The position numbers were made by a program, and so were the translations under genes. From positions 124,001-188,000 of the forward strand of contig JACJNX010000016.1 of the NCBI GenBank assembly GCA_014695255.1: a DNA stretch of 64,000 nucleotides. The letters are read 5' to 3'. The notes under the pieces are model-generated. The model did no database searches, was not told where the DNA came from, and was given only the letters and a program-made list of their open reading frames with translations. The stretch comes from Cyanobacteria bacterium FACHB-63 (GTDB lineage Bacteria > Cyanobacteriota > Cyanobacteriia > Leptolyngbyales > Leptolyngbyaceae). Shown here in pieces: positions 26,048 through 35,404 of the stretch (positions are counted from its first letter, which is position 1; every line of letters starts with the position of its first letter).

Positions 26048-27181
26048 ATGGCGATCATTTCATCTAAAAAACAGCCCAACGATCGGGATAAAGCTTCTGC
26101 GTCCTCTGGCGAGTTGTCCGTCATGGTGCAGTCTGTCCCCGCTGGTGATACTCAATCCGCAAAGACAACTATTCTCCAAGCCGAACCGGAGCCTGAAGAA
26201 CGCAGCAAACTCGAAGAAAAAATCCGTCCGCAGTCGCTCCATGAGTATGTCGGACAAAAAGACCTGAAGGATGTGCTGGATATTGCGATTCGTGCGGCGA
26301 AATCTCGCAACGAACCTCTAGATCACTTATTGCTTTATGGACCTCCCGGACTGGGTAAAACCACCATGTCGCTGATTTTGGCGCAAGAGATGGGGGTGAA
26401 GTGTAAAATCGCTAGTGCTCCTGCTTTAGAACGTCCTCGTGACATTATGGGCTTGCTGATTGGGCTTCAGCCTGGAGATGTTCTGTTCATTGATGAGATT
26501 CATCGACTAGCGAAGGTGGCAGAAGAACTACTTTATCCTGCGATGGAAGATTTCCGGGTGGATATTCCACTCGGAAAAGGCAAGAGTGCCAAAATTCAAT
26601 CGCTGCCGCTACCGCCGTTTACCCTGGTTGGGGCAACGACGCGAGTTGGGGCACTCACTTCACCGTTGCGCGATCGTTTCGGTCTGATTCAACGCCTGCG
26701 CTTTTACGAAATCGACGAACTCTCGCAAATCGTCCTCCGCACCGCTGCCCTGCTCAAAATGAAGCTCACCACCGACGGAGCCGAAGAAGTCGCCCGTCGC
26801 TCTCGTGGTACGCCTCGAATCGCCAATCGCTTGTTGAAACGAGTCCGCGATTATGCTGAAGTAAAATCGATGCGGGACATCGATCGCACAATCGCTGCCG
26901 AAGCGCTTCAACTCTTCAACGTCGATCCTTGCGGTCTTGACTGGACGGATCGCCGCTTGCTCAGCTTTATGATCGAACGACACAATGGCGGGCCGGTTGG
27001 ACTTGAAACGCTGGCGGCTTCGACGGGCGAAGATGCTCAAACGATCGAAGAAGTGTATGAACCGTATTTAATGCAGATCGGGTATCTTAGCCGTACTCCC
27101 CGTGGTCGCATCGCCACGGCTGCCGCTTGGAAACACTTAGGCTACACTCCGCCTGATAACCAATTGGCGCTTCTGTCTTAA
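26048..27181 (+). CDS. ruvB: Holliday junction branch migration helicase RuvB
   Basis: A 377-residue AAA+ ATPase from ATG 26048 (MAIISSKKQ, a usual cyanobacterial start). Walker A is GPPGLGKTT, Walker B is FIDEIHRL, sensor 1 is LVGATTR, the arginine finger is in TSPLRDRFG, and a C-terminal winged helix includes LSRTPRGR. The roughly 45-residue N-terminal extension before SLHEYVGQ is longer than in Escherichia coli, as in other cyanobacteria. RuvB hexamers drive branch migration with RuvA; ruvA and ruvC are not in the window. A TPR-protein gene follows 15 bases later. Confidence 0.97.
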   Translation: MAIISSKKQPNDRDKASASSGELSVMVQSVPAGDTQSAKTTILQAEPEPEERSKLEEKIRPQSLHEYVGQKDLKDVLDIAIRAAKSRNEPLDHLLLYGPPGLGKTTMSLILAQEMGVKCKIASAPALERPRDIMGLLIGLQPGDVLFIDEIHRLAKVAEELLYPAMEDFRVDIPLGKGKSAKIQSLPLPPFTLVGATTRVGALTSPLRDRFGLIQRLRFYEIDELSQIVLRTAALLKMKLTTDGAEEVARRSRGTPRIANRLLKRVRDYAEVKSMRDIDRTIAAEALQLFNVDPCGLDWTDRRLLSFMIERHNGGPVGLETLAASTGEDAQTIEEVYEPYLMQIGYLSRTPRGRIATAAAWKHLGYTPPDNQLALLS

Positions 27182-27196
27182 AGTCTTGGAGGTTGC

Positions 27197-28015
27197 ATGT
27201 TTCGTCATTTGTTCAAATCCTTGCTGATTGTCGCGATCGCGCTTTCTTTCGCGTGGCATCCGGTTCCGGTCTTGGCTGACTCTGAGATGCCGTCTGTTAC
27301 TTCAGTTTTCGAGCGGTTGGCAAATCTCAGACAGCAAGCGTTTGAATCCACCAATAAAGGCGATTTTGCTGCTGCTGAAACCTTTTGGACAGAACTGATC
27401 GACCTGATTCCTGACAATCCTGCCATCTGGAGCAATCGCGGCAACGCTAAAGTCAGCCAAAACAAACTCGAAAGCGCGATCGAAGACTTTAACAAAGCGA
27501 TCGAGCTTGATCCAAGCGCCCCTGACCCGTATCTCAATCGCGGTACGGCATTAGAAGGATTAGGCAAGTGGGAAGACGCGATCGCCGATTACAACAAAGT
27601 CCTCGAACTTGATCCAAACGATCCGGCGGCATACAATAATCGCGGCAATGCAGAAGCCGGACTCGGACAGTGGGAAGTCGCTGCAAAAGATTTCCTCAAA
27701 GCCGCCGATTCTGCCCCAGACTATGCCTTTGCTCGTGCAAACTATGCGCTGGCTCAATACCAACTCGGACAGACCGAAGAGGCAGTCCGCACGATGAGAA
27801 ACTTGGTTCGCAAGTATCCGAAGTTCGCGGATATGAGAGCAGCCTTAACTGCTGCGCTTTGGGCACAAGGCAAGCAAGGTGAAGCAGAGAGCCAATGGGT
27901 GTCTGCGGTCGGACTCGACAAACGGTATAAAGATCTTGACTGGGTGAAGACTATCCGCCGCTGGCCTCCAACCATGACGAGTGCTTTAGAGAATTTTCTC
28001 AGCCTCAAATCGTAG
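27197..28015 (+). CDS. Exported TPR-repeat protein
   Basis: A 272-residue protein. Residues 1-27 form a Sec signal peptide ending near PVLADS. At least four tetratricopeptide repeats follow (about residues 37-205): NPAIWSNRGNAKVSQN, PDPYLNRGTALEGLG, DPAAYNNRGNAEAGLG and a weaker one. The C-terminal LDKRYKDLDWVKTIRRWP motif is common in cyanobacterial and plastid TPR proteins. It probably acts as a protein-binding scaffold in the periplasm or thylakoid lumen; partners are unknown. GGAGG precedes the ATG. It shares the ruvB transcript and ends in a strong terminator. Confidence 0.83.
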   Translation: MFRHLFKSLLIVAIALSFAWHPVPVLADSEMPSVTSVFERLANLRQQAFESTNKGDFAAAETFWTELIDLIPDNPAIWSNRGNAKVSQNKLESAIEDFNKAIELDPSAPDPYLNRGTALEGLGKWEDAIADYNKVLELDPNDPAAYNNRGNAEAGLGQWEVAAKDFLKAADSAPDYAFARANYALAQYQLGQTEEAVRTMRNLVRKYPKFADMRAALTAALWAQGKQGEAESQWVSAVGLDKRYKDLDWVKTIRRWPPTMTSALENFLSLKS

Positions 28016-28042
28016 AGATTGAATCAAAGTACGATCGCACGA

Positions 28043-28079
28043 TGCCCCGCAAGAATTAAACTTGCGGGGCACAATTTTT
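28043..28079 (+). terminator. Rho-independent terminator after the ruvB-TPR unit
   Basis: A perfect 11-bp stem (TGCCCCGCAAG with CTTGCGGGGCA), 7-base loop and CAATTTTTA tail, 28 bases after the TPR gene stop. Confidence 0.92.
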
Positions 28080-28117
28080 AGAATTGATTTGCTTATGATC
28101 AAAACCCGATGTAAAAG

Positions 28118-28210
28118 GGTGTTTGAATAGCCTTCGTTGCTACAGCCCGATCTGCCATTTCAGGGCGGGATCGGAACGAAGCGAAGAAGTTTCCTACACT
28201 TTTCAAACAT
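28118..28210. repeat. Dispersed palindromic element, copy A
   Basis: It begins with GTTTGAATAGCCTTCG and ends with GAAG...CTACACTTTTCAAACA, giving short outer inverted repeats (TGTTTGAA with TTCAAACA). The interior shares TTGC.ACAGCCCG and TTCAGGGCGGG with the element at 52412-52501. A 76-residue frame running through it has no coding character. It is the most divergent of three copies in the window. Confidence 0.55.
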
Positions 28211-28224
28211 CGTCTAACGAGAAG

Positions 28225-28315
28225 GCAGATTTTTGCAGAAAAAAGGCGATTTTCATAACAAACAAAACGCTTATTGCAACGAAAAAGCAGATTTTTGCAG
28301 AAAAAAGGCGATTTT
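28225..28315. repeat. Pair of exact 29-bp direct repeats
   Basis: A 29-base unit starting GCAGATTTTTGCAG occurs at 28225-28253 and 28287-28315, 62 bases apart. Together with copy A and the terminator it fills the 353-base gap between the TPR gene and the convergent HAD gene. Two copies only, so not a CRISPR array. Confidence 0.85.
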
Positions 28316-28368
28316 TACAACGACAAGCATCGCGTAAGTTAGAGCCACCCTGAGATTTGCAATTAACT

Positions 28369-29148
28369 TTAAGTGATTAATTGTTTTACAACTTTTGGGG
28401 TTAACGCTTGCACGTTATTCAATACGATCGCTGCCCCTGCCTGTCTCAACGTTTCCCCGTAAGCGGTCGATCGTGCCTCTGTTTCCTGTACATGCGGCGG
28501 TAACACTCCAACCCCGATCCACGATCGCTCCGGACGCATCTTTCTGGCTTGAACGATCGTGTACATATCTGCAACGGTGTCTCCGACATAAAGCACCGGA
28601 TCGCCCTCATCCTCTAAGCGCTCCAGGGTCAGAAATAACCCCGTTGGATCAGGCTTTCCGGGCGCATCTTCCATCGCAATCAACACCGGGGACTCTAAGC
28701 CGATTCTGCGCTCTAACACAAACCGCGCCGAACCTTGAGTCGCACCGCTAAAAAATCCCCATCGAATCCCCGCTTCAGTCAGTTCATGCAGATAATTTGA
28801 ACTCAAAAGCAACGGTTCTTGGCAAATGTAGCCCGTCCAATTGATCGGATCACTCCCCCGGTAGCGCGACTGAAAAAATTGAACGATCGTGCTGTAATCC
28901 AAATTTGTCCGATCGCGCTCTTGCCCCTGTGCCTCGAAATAGCGATAAATTAATTCTTGTGACGCTTCCCAATCATTATTCCAAACCCCTTCACCCTTCA
29001 GCGCATCAATCTCCTGCGACGAAGGACGATACCGCCCCGCTGTAAACTGCTCAACCGTATCCGCTAGCGCCCGACGATACGACCCGCTGACATCTCGCAC
29101 CACCCCGTCAATATCAAACACCACAACCGCCACGACACTTTCTCCCAC
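28369..29148 (-). CDS. HAD-superfamily subfamily IA phosphatase (cyanobacterial type)
   Basis: A 259-residue protein with motif I VFDIDGVVRD (Asp nucleophile and general acid), motif II FFSGATQGS, the motif III Lys in APGKPDPTGL, and motif IV LYVGDTVADM. The insert between motifs I and II is a helical cap. It matches the TIGR01548-type HAD-IA family found mainly in cyanobacteria, whose substrate is unknown. The start codon is GTG. It diverges from ycf65 with only 94 bases between them. Confidence 0.83.
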   Translation of the reverse strand: MGESVVAVVVFDIDGVVRDVSGSYRRALADTVEQFTAGRYRPSSQEIDALKGEGVWNNDWEASQELIYRYFEAQGQERDRTNLDYSTIVQFFQSRYRGSDPINWTGYICQEPLLLSSNYLHELTEAGIRWGFFSGATQGSARFVLERRIGLESPVLIAMEDAPGKPDPTGLFLTLERLEDEGDPVLYVGDTVADMYTIVQARKMRPERSWIGVGVLPPHVQETEARSTAYGETLRQAGAAIVLNNVQALTPKVVKQLIT

Positions 29149-29242
29149 TTTCTATGCAGCGATTTCCATCATCTACCGAAACTGTGCGGTAGAATAGCTG
29201 ATCGTAATATTCCAAGCTTGGGACTGCGCTGGAGGTTAGAAG

Positions 29243-29542
29243 TTGACGAAGTTTATTCTAAAAGTTTTGTGGCTCGACGAAAACGTTGCGCTGGCAGTAG
29301 ATCAAGTCGTGGGTAAGGGAACAAGCCCGCTGACTTCTTATTTCTTCTGGCCCCGCAACGATGCCTGGGAGCAACTTAAGACTGAGTTGGAGAAAAAACA
29401 CTGGATTTCAGAAGTCGATCGCGTCGAATTGCTTAACAAAGCAACCGAAGTCATTAACTACTGGCAGGAAGAAGGGAAAAACCGCCCCATGGCAGAAGCG
29501 CAAGCAAAATTCCCGGAAGTCGCCTTCACAGGTAGCGCCTGA
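29243..29542 (+). CDS. ycf65: Plastid/cyanobacteria-specific 30S ribosomal protein PSRP-3 (Ycf65)
   Basis: A 99-residue protein nearly identical in style to plastid Ycf65: [19 protein letters not shown], then [16 protein letters not shown], then [15 protein letters not shown]. It is an extra protein of the small ribosomal subunit in cyanobacteria and plastids, thought to support efficient assembly or translation. The start is TTG with GGAGG seven bases upstream, unusual but well supported. It is monocistronic with its own terminator. Confidence 0.95.
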   Translation: MTKFILKVLWLDENVALAVDQVVGKGTSPLTSYFFWPRNDAWEQLKTELEKKHWISEVDRVELLNKATEVINYWQEEGKNRPMAEAQAKFPEVAFTGSA

Positions 29543-29575
29543 ATCTGATTGCCTCGGAATTTTCATAATCGAAAT

Positions 29576-29614
29576 GACTCCCGACTTCGATTACATCAGT
29601 TGGGAGTCTTTTAT
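29576..29614 (+). terminator. Terminator after ycf65
   Basis: A GACTCCC/GGGAGTC stem, extended by neighbouring weak pairs, is followed by TTTTATT and lies 33 bases beyond the ycf65 stop. Confidence 0.75.
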
Positions 29615-29772
29615 TACAATTCCTTCAAACGGACTCAGCAGCCAAAGCTAACAAAAAGAATTGAGACTTGCACAATGATTTGCTAACTTCTATTACAGAA
29701 CTTTTACATTAAAGTTTAATCACGTTCCAGTTTTGAACTCATTAACACAACCCACTTAAGGTAGGTAGCTTC

Positions 29773-32058
29773 ATGTCGATGACGATCGCCCCAGACCAGG
29801 TAGAGCGGATTGTAGGAAACCAACACCATGATCCGTTTGAGGTGCTTGGCCCTCATTCAATCGAGCGAGACGGCAAAACGGTCTGGGTGGTCAGAGCTTA
29901 TCAACCCACCGCCGATGCGGTTTCTGTAATCGTGCCAGAATCCCGCGCTGAATACCCGATGCAACCCTTGCATCATCCTCACTTTTTTGAATGCACGATC
30001 GACATATCAGAACTCGCCAACTATCAACTCCGGATTCGTCAGGGCGAACACGATCACGTCATCTACGATCCTTACGCCTTTCCGTCTCCCTTCCTCACCG
30101 AGTTTGATTTGCACCTATTCACAGAGGGCAATCACCACCGAATTTACGAAAAACTCGGCGCCCACCTCACAACCCAAAACGGGGTTACAGGCGTTTACTT
30201 TGCAATCTGGGCACCCAACGCCCGCAACGTCTCTGTGTTAGGTGACTTTAACCACTGGGACGGAAGGCAGCACCAAATGCGACGGGGAGCAACCGGAGTC
30301 TGGGAACTCTTCATTCCCGAACTTGGCATCGGCACTCACTACAAATACGAAATCAAAAACCAAGCGGGTCATATCTACGAAAAATCCGACCCCTACGGAT
30401 TCCAGCAAGAAGTCCGTCCGAAAACGGCTTCGATCGTCACCGATCTAACCGATTACACCTGGAACGACCAAGACTGGCTCGAAAAGCGCCGTCATACTGA
30501 TGTTCTAACTCAGCCCATCTCGGTTTATGAAGTTCATTTAGGCTCCTGGCTACATGCTTCTTCTGCCGAACCCGCTCACTCCGCCAACGGCGAAATTATT
30601 CCGCCTGTAATCGTCACTGATCTCAAACCCGGAGCGCGATTTCTCACTTATCGAGAACTTGCAGAGAAACTTATTCCTTACGTCAAAGAACTCGGCTTTA
30701 CTCACATCGAACTGCTACCGATCGCGGAACATCCCTTCGACGGTTCATGGGGCTATCAGGTCGTTGGACATTACGCCTGTACCTCCCGCTACGGCACCCC
30801 GCAAGATTTCATGTACTTTGTCGATCAGTGCCACCTCAATGGCATTGGTGTGATCGTAGACTGGGTTCCCGGACACTTCCCCAAAGATGGGCATGGACTC
30901 GCCTTCTTTGACGGCACTCACCTCTATGAACACGCCGATCCCCGCAAAGGCGAACACAAAGAATGGGGAACGCTGGTCTTCAACTACGGGCGCAACGAAG
31001 TGCGGAACTATCTCGTTGCCAATGCGCTCTTCTGGTTCGACAAGTATCACATCGATGGAATTCGCGTCGATGCGGTTGCCTCCATGCTTTACCTCGACTA
31101 CTGCCGCAAAGACGGAGAATGGGTTACTAACCAATACGGCGGACGAGAAAACATCGAAGCGGCTGAGTTCTTGCGCCAGATGAATCATCTGTTGTTCAGC
31201 TACTTTCCGGGAAGTCTGTCGATCGCGGAAGAATCTACCTCTTGGCCCATGGTTTCCTGGCCCACCTATGTCGGTGGCTTAGGCTTCAACCTCAAATGGA
31301 ACATGGGTTGGATGCATGATATGCTGGACTACTTCCACATGGACCCGTGGTTCCGCCAATTCCACCAAAACAATCTCACTTTCAGTATTTGGTATCATCA
31401 CAGCGAGAACTTCATGCTGGCGCTGTCGCACGATGAAGTCGTCCATGGCAAGAGCAACATGATCGGCAAAATGCCCGGTGATGAATGGCAAAAACTAGCC
31501 AATTTACGCTGCTTGTATGGCTATATGTTTGCCCATCCCGGCAAGAAAACGCTATTTATGAGCATGGAGCTTGGACAGTGGAGCGAGTGGAATGTCTGGG
31601 GCGACCTCGATTGGCATCTGCTGCAATTCGAGCCGCATCAAAAACTGAAGCACTTCATGGAGACGCTGAATTCGCTCTATCGATCGGAACCTGCGCTCTA
31701 TGTTCAAGATTTTTCTGAGGAAGGATTTTCCTGGATCGACTGTAGCGACAATCGCCACAGCGTCATCTCTTTCATTCGCCGAGGAAAAGAACCAGGAGAG
31801 TTTATTGTAGCGGTATGTAATTTTACCCCGCAGCCTCATAGTCACTACCGCGTCGGTGTTCCAGAGGCGGGCTTCTACACCGAACTGCTCAACAGTGATG
31901 CTCGCGAATTTGGCGGCAGCAATATGGGCAACCTCGGCGGCAAATGGACGGACGAATGGGCTTACCACAACCACCCCTATTCGATCGACCTCTGCCTCCC
32001 GCCTTTATCCACGCTGATCTTCAAGCTCGATCGCAAGAAGACCCCAGTAAGACAGTAA
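29773..32058 (+). CDS. glgB: 1,4-alpha-glucan branching enzyme GlgB
   Basis: A 761-residue GH13 enzyme. An N-terminal domain (about 1-110) precedes a CBM48 module ([20 protein letters not shown]). The catalytic barrel has [15 protein letters not shown] (nucleophile Asp), IAEESTSWP (acid/base Glu) and [13 protein letters not shown] (transition-state Asp). A C-terminal beta domain ends the protein. It makes alpha-1,6 branches in glycogen and is soluble. Length and motif order are normal. It is monocistronic, with a 158-base leader after the ycf65 terminator; its stop abuts the convergent pseudopilin gene. Confidence 0.98.
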   Translation: MSMTIAPDQVERIVGNQHHDPFEVLGPHSIERDGKTVWVVRAYQPTADAVSVIVPESRAEYPMQPLHHPHFFECTIDISELANYQLRIRQGEHDHVIYDPYAFPSPFLTEFDLHLFTEGNHHRIYEKLGAHLTTQNGVTGVYFAIWAPNARNVSVLGDFNHWDGRQHQMRRGATGVWELFIPELGIGTHYKYEIKNQAGHIYEKSDPYGFQQEVRPKTASIVTDLTDYTWNDQDWLEKRRHTDVLTQPISVYEVHLGSWLHASSAEPAHSANGEIIPPVIVTDLKPGARFLTYRELAEKLIPYVKELGFTHIELLPIAEHPFDGSWGYQVVGHYACTSRYGTPQDFMYFVDQCHLNGIGVIVDWVPGHFPKDGHGLAFFDGTHLYEHADPRKGEHKEWGTLVFNYGRNEVRNYLVANALFWFDKYHIDGIRVDAVASMLYLDYCRKDGEWVTNQYGGRENIEAAEFLRQMNHLLFSYFPGSLSIAEESTSWPMVSWPTYVGGLGFNLKWNMGWMHDMLDYFHMDPWFRQFHQNNLTFSIWYHHSENFMLALSHDEVVHGKSNMIGKMPGDEWQKLANLRCLYGYMFAHPGKKTLFMSMELGQWSEWNVWGDLDWHLLQFEPHQKLKHFMETLNSLYRSEPALYVQDFSEEGFSWIDCSDNRHSVISFIRRGKEPGEFIVAVCNFTPQPHSHYRVGVPEAGFYTELLNSDAREFGGSNMGNLGGKWTDEWAYHNHPYSIDLCLPPLSTLIFKLDRKKTPVRQ

Positions 32059-32646
32059 TTAATCACAGGGATTATTTTGGCGCGTCGGTCGATTCTCTCC
32101 TTCTCGGACTGTACCAAGGAGGTTAGAGACGATCGCGCATCGTTTAGTGCCCCCTCCTGGGGTCGCGGAGAAGGTCACGCGACCCAACTGCCCATCCACT
32201 CCTCCCCGGTGATTAAACCGAATTCGATAGATGCTATTGTCTCGCTGGAGCAGCGTTGTATCCGGTGAGCCAAGCAGCCTCACACCATCAGGAAGATTCT
32301 GCCAGGGCTGAACCAAAGGATTTGCGTTCGTTGGGTAGACCGCCCACTGAGCTTGCTGCCCTTGCTGCCGAAATCCAACTTCATATGGAATGTTCTGCTG
32401 CTTTGCGCGAGTTTTCCCCTCGGATAAAGCAGTCACGGCCTGGCTGCGAGCTGTATTAAGCCGTTGAGTGCTCAGATATGCTTGCCAAGCCGGAGCCGCG
32501 ATCGCCGCTAAAATTCCAAAGAGTGCAACCACGACGATGGCTTCTAACAGCGTAAACCCCTGACTTGACTGCCACGGGTTTCGCCGCAAATAAGCTTGAA
32601 TGATTTTGTGTTGCTTGGTGTGAGTTTTGTGTCTAAAGTCGTGCAT
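32059..32646 (-). CDS. GspH/FimT-like pseudopilin, distal gene of the hps operon
   Basis: A 195-residue type IV pilin-like protein. A basic leader of 30 residues ends in Gly30, followed by FTLLEAIVVVALFGILAAIA, so PilD cleavage before Phe and the conserved Glu at +5 are present. The hydrophobic helix (31-53) leads to a GspH-like globular part with ARSQAVTALSEGKTRA. A Cys pair in the last 30 residues may form a disulphide. It should be a minor pseudopilin for surface assembly or secretion. It lies 93 bases downstream of a paralogous gene. Confidence 0.85.
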   Translation of the reverse strand: MHDFRHKTHTKQHKIIQAYLRRNPWQSSQGFTLLEAIVVVALFGILAAIAAPAWQAYLSTQRLNTARSQAVTALSEGKTRAKQQNIPYEVGFRQQGQQAQWAVYPTNANPLVQPWQNLPDGVRLLGSPDTTLLQRDNSIYRIRFNHRGGVDGQLGRVTFSATPGGGTKRCAIVSNLLGTVREGENRPTRQNNPCD

Positions 32647-32739
32647 GACAGAAATGGAGCGTCACATCCATGATGGCTTAATTCCTATCAATTCAGGACT
32701 CAAATTTAAGCGCTTTAACACAAAATTCAAGTTCCAAAA

Positions 32740-33279
32740 TTAAGGCGCTGCTGAGCACGCTGCATCTGAGTCTTCTGCGGTTGCACCTAGCAACGTTTCG
32801 ACGGAAACACACCGTCTTGGATTAACTCCGATCGCAGCTCCGATCGTAATCTCGTAAGGCACTGGACTAGCGACAACAGCACCATAACCATCAAAAATCA
32901 GAGTTGCTATGTTTCGATCAGTTCCCTGATCGCCCCAAAGACGAATGCTGCCATCACCGAGCCTTTGCCAATTAGTAATTTGAGCGATATCAACTGAGTT
33001 ATTGGTTGCAGCGACGATCGCATATCGAGGTTGACCATTGTTATTGTCGAATACGACTGCGCGATTCACTTTGGTCTGTTGTGCTTGAGACTGGGCAGTA
33101 CGAATCGCTTGAGCGACTTGGCTCCGCGCCGAACCCACTCGCTGTTGATTGATGAACGCAACCCAGTTTGGAGCCGCGATCGCGAACAATATGCCAATCA
33201 AAATCACGGTGATTAGCACTTCCAGTAAGGTGAAGCCATTTGTCGTAGAGTCAGTTCTGAAATAAGATTGCCTTTGCAT
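32740..33279 (-). CDS. GspH/FimT-like pseudopilin
   Basis: About 179 residues. The short leader ends at Gly15 and is followed by FTLLEVLITVILIGILFAIA, with Glu at +5. RSQVAQAIRTAQSQAQQ after the helix is the GspH/FimT signature, and Cys residues near the C-terminus resemble those of the downstream paralogue. The ATG at 33279 gives a normal prepilin leader; an upstream codon at 33327 lies within the hpsC reading frame. It is the fourth gene of the hps operon and probably a minor pseudopilin in the same pilus-like machine as HpsB and HpsC. Confidence 0.83.
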   Translation of the reverse strand: MQRQSYFRTDSTTNGFTLLEVLITVILIGILFAIAAPNWVAFINQQRVGSARSQVAQAIRTAQSQAQQTKVNRAVVFDNNNGQPRYAIVAATNNSVDIAQITNWQRLGDGSIRLWGDQGTDRNIATLIFDGYGAVVASPVPYEITIGAAIGVNPRRCVSVETLLGATAEDSDAACSAAP

Positions 33280-33301
33280 AAATTTAATCTGGAGTAGGGC
33301 A

Positions 33302-34414
33302 CTACTGCGTTTTGTTCGTGACACCACGGGTCAAGACACGAGTTTCGAGCGCGATGGGCACTCTGGGGCGATTTGCAGCCCCGATATCCGGCACACCAGG
33401 TCTACCCGCTGCGTCTCCCTGAATTCGGATGATAACTTCCTGGTTGAGATCGCCTTCTCGGTCTCCGCCCCGAACATAGACATAAAAACCGCGTGGAGGA
33501 TCGGCTGCGGCTGAAGCTCCACTGCGTGGAGTCAAAATGAGACCTTCAGCAGATCGATCGGGTGCTCGTCCTCTACCAGACGAGTCAGATGAGTTATACA
33601 ATCCAAGCCAGTCCACAAAATCGGTTAGCGGTAAGGTGTTGGTGTTATTCCTTACGGGTCTACTGGATTGTAGTGAGATTAGGGCTGTCTGCGTCAACGA
33701 AGCTCGCTCAACGGGCCAAGCCAGAAAACTCGTTTCTTTTCCGGCGGTTCTCCCGCGTGGATTAACCCATCCTGTGATTTGCTCTGGCGACCCGGTTGTG
33801 CGAACACTACTCCCTGTAAATTGAGGCAGGTGGTAGCGCACAATTCTGGCGCGACCGCGATTCACACTACCTGTGGTTTCCCGGTTGAGCGAATAGACAA
33901 CGAGGGTGTACATTCGTTCAGACAGACAAGGGACGTTCTGAATGGCAGCCGGGAGCGCAGATGTACTGGAATAAGCAGCGCTATTTCTAGTGCAATCAGC
34001 CTTCAGTTCGTCGGGCAGTGGATCAACGCGCCAAAACGCTAATACTGGAACATTGTTAGTTGTACCAAAGCCACTGGTGCCAGCAATAGTTTCGGGTAAG
34101 TAACTCCTCAATCCAGGACAGCGTGTGTTGTTTGGACTGGCTGGACGATCGAGCAAGCACTCTGCGTCGTACACAAAGACGGCTTCGCGCACATCACGGG
34201 CGATATAGTCGATCGCTGCTTGTAAATCGCGCTGGGTATCACTTCGAGCTGATTCGCGTAAATTCGTTTCAATAAGCTGCACCACGATAAACAGGAGTCC
34301 AGCCGAAATGAGTGAACCCACGATCATCGCAACGAGGAGTTCTAAAAGCGTAAACCCACCTGCTTGGGAACGGAGATGATGTTTCTGGTATCGCTTCAAA
34401 AATGACTTAATCAT
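33302..34414 (-). CDS. hpsC: Hormogonium polysaccharide secretion pseudopilin HpsC-like
   Basis: A 370-residue PulJ/GspJ-like pseudopilin. The leader ends at Gly20 and continues FTLLELLVAMIVGSLISAGL with Glu at +5. QRDLQAAIDYIARDVREAV after the helix is typical of the PilW/HpsC class. A large globular part with several cysteines follows. In Nostoc punctiforme the hps locus encodes pseudopilins required for slime secretion and hormogonium motility, in the order hpsA, hpsB, hpsC, as here. A hairpin precedes the gene. The symbol follows order and architecture. Confidence 0.78.
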   Translation of the reverse strand: MIKSFLKRYQKHHLRSQAGGFTLLELLVAMIVGSLISAGLLFIVVQLIETNLRESARSDTQRDLQAAIDYIARDVREAVFVYDAECLLDRPASPNNTRCPGLRSYLPETIAGTSGFGTTNNVPVLAFWRVDPLPDELKADCTRNSAAYSSTSALPAAIQNVPCLSERMYTLVVYSLNRETTGSVNRGRARIVRYHLPQFTGSSVRTTGSPEQITGWVNPRGRTAGKETSFLAWPVERASLTQTALISLQSSRPVRNNTNTLPLTDFVDWLGLYNSSDSSGRGRAPDRSAEGLILTPRSGASAAADPPRGFYVYVRGGDREGDLNQEVIIRIQGDAAGRPGVPDIGAANRPRVPIALETRVLTRGVTNKTQ

Positions 34415-34480
34415 TTCTTCTCTACGGTAAGGTTGGGAAGGAATCTAGAACACTGCTGGACGAGAATAAAAGTCTTGCAT

Positions 34481-34508
34481 CTGCCCGATCCTTGAGAGGA
34501 TCGAGCAG
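34481..34508 (-). terminator. Hairpin between hpsB and hpsC (possible attenuator)
   Basis: An 11-bp stem with one mismatch and a 4-base TGAG loop lies in the 149-base gap between hpsB and hpsC. On the minus strand it is followed, after eight bases, by a T-rich stretch (ACTTTTATT). It may partly terminate transcription or mark an RNA processing point, so hpsA-B and the minor pseudopilins could be made in different amounts. Confidence 0.45.
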
Positions 34509-34563
34509 TATGGTCAGGCTCTGTAAGAAGAACAAAGCATCCTTGCATTTAGCGATGCCAAAT

Positions 34564-35394
34564 TTAGCAGGCTCCAGTCGTTTTGCTTGCGGCTGGACAA
34601 AGCTTGCGGTAAAGGTCTAAGTTTTGGCTATCGCTGCTGCGAACGATCGTCGAGTAGAGAACCGCTAAGGGACGATCAAGCTGATTACCGAGTCCATTTG
34701 TGCCCTGTAACCTAGCAGGCTCAGTTTTCCCCTTTTTGCCAGTTAAGGCTGGTTCTGCGACGGATGAATACACTCGAACTCCCATGACAAACGCAGAGAG
34801 AGTCTGCCCTGTTGCTCCTGTGAAAGCGTTGCCAGACTGATCCAGCCCTTGGCTCCGAAAGCTCTGAACCAGAAAATCAGTTCTGCAATCGCCATCGACA
34901 TCCACTCGAACAAATTTGCCGATCTCATCTGCGAATCTGCCGTCGTCGCTGTCAGCTCCATTCGTCCCACAGATCCGCTTAGACATTACCTTTGTGCCTG
35001 CTTTTGCTGTTTCAGGCGCGGGAAATTTATTCGATGCGCGATCTCGCACCTCCGTTTCTGTTGCACCGTCTACACGAGGAGGAAGTAAATTGCCCGTGAA
35101 CTCGGCAGTTCCAGTCTGGTTGCGTTCTGATAGAACTCGAACGCGATCGATTTCGCCTTGTGCCAGTTTTAAGGCTTGTTCTGCCCGTTGGGTTTGCACC
35201 CGTGAGGCGACTGCCCAGAAAATCGGGGGAGTGATGCTGACCAGTGTGATAGTGATCACGACGATCGCAATTAAGCTCTCGATCAGCGTTAAACCTGCAT
35301 CTGAATGCTGAGTGATCGCGCCGTTGTGAGTAGGGCAGAGCGCTCCCAGTCTAGAGGGGAGAAATGTTTGTTGCTTTGTGAATTTGGATACCAT
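34564..35394 (-). CDS. hpsB: Hormogonium polysaccharide secretion pseudopilin HpsB-like
   Basis: A 276-residue PulI/PilV-like pseudopilin. A 34-residue leader ends AG and is followed by LTLIESLIAIVVITITLVSI with Glu at +5. QALKLAQGEIDRVR is characteristic of PilV/GspI-type proteins. The globular part has two Cys near the C-terminus and an Asp-rich VRVDVDGDCRTD stretch that might bind calcium. GAGGAGG five bases before the ATG gives strong initiation. It starts 10 bases after the hpsA stop. Confidence 0.8.
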   Translation of the reverse strand: MVSKFTKQQTFLPSRLGALCPTHNGAITQHSDAGLTLIESLIAIVVITITLVSITPPIFWAVASRVQTQRAEQALKLAQGEIDRVRVLSERNQTGTAEFTGNLLPPRVDGATETEVRDRASNKFPAPETAKAGTKVMSKRICGTNGADSDDGRFADEIGKFVRVDVDGDCRTDFLVQSFRSQGLDQSGNAFTGATGQTLSAFVMGVRVYSSVAEPALTGKKGKTEPARLQGTNGLGNQLDRPLAVLYSTIVRSSDSQNLDLYRKLCPAASKTTGAC

Positions 35395-35404
35395 CTCAAC
35401 CTCC

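Noticed and set aside
28225-28315. CRISPR-like repeat pair
   Set aside because: Only two units, one spacer, and no cas genes in the window.
28123-28353. A 76-residue plus-strand ORF
   Set aside because: It runs through the palindromic element and the direct repeats, has no ribosome site and its composition is not protein-like.
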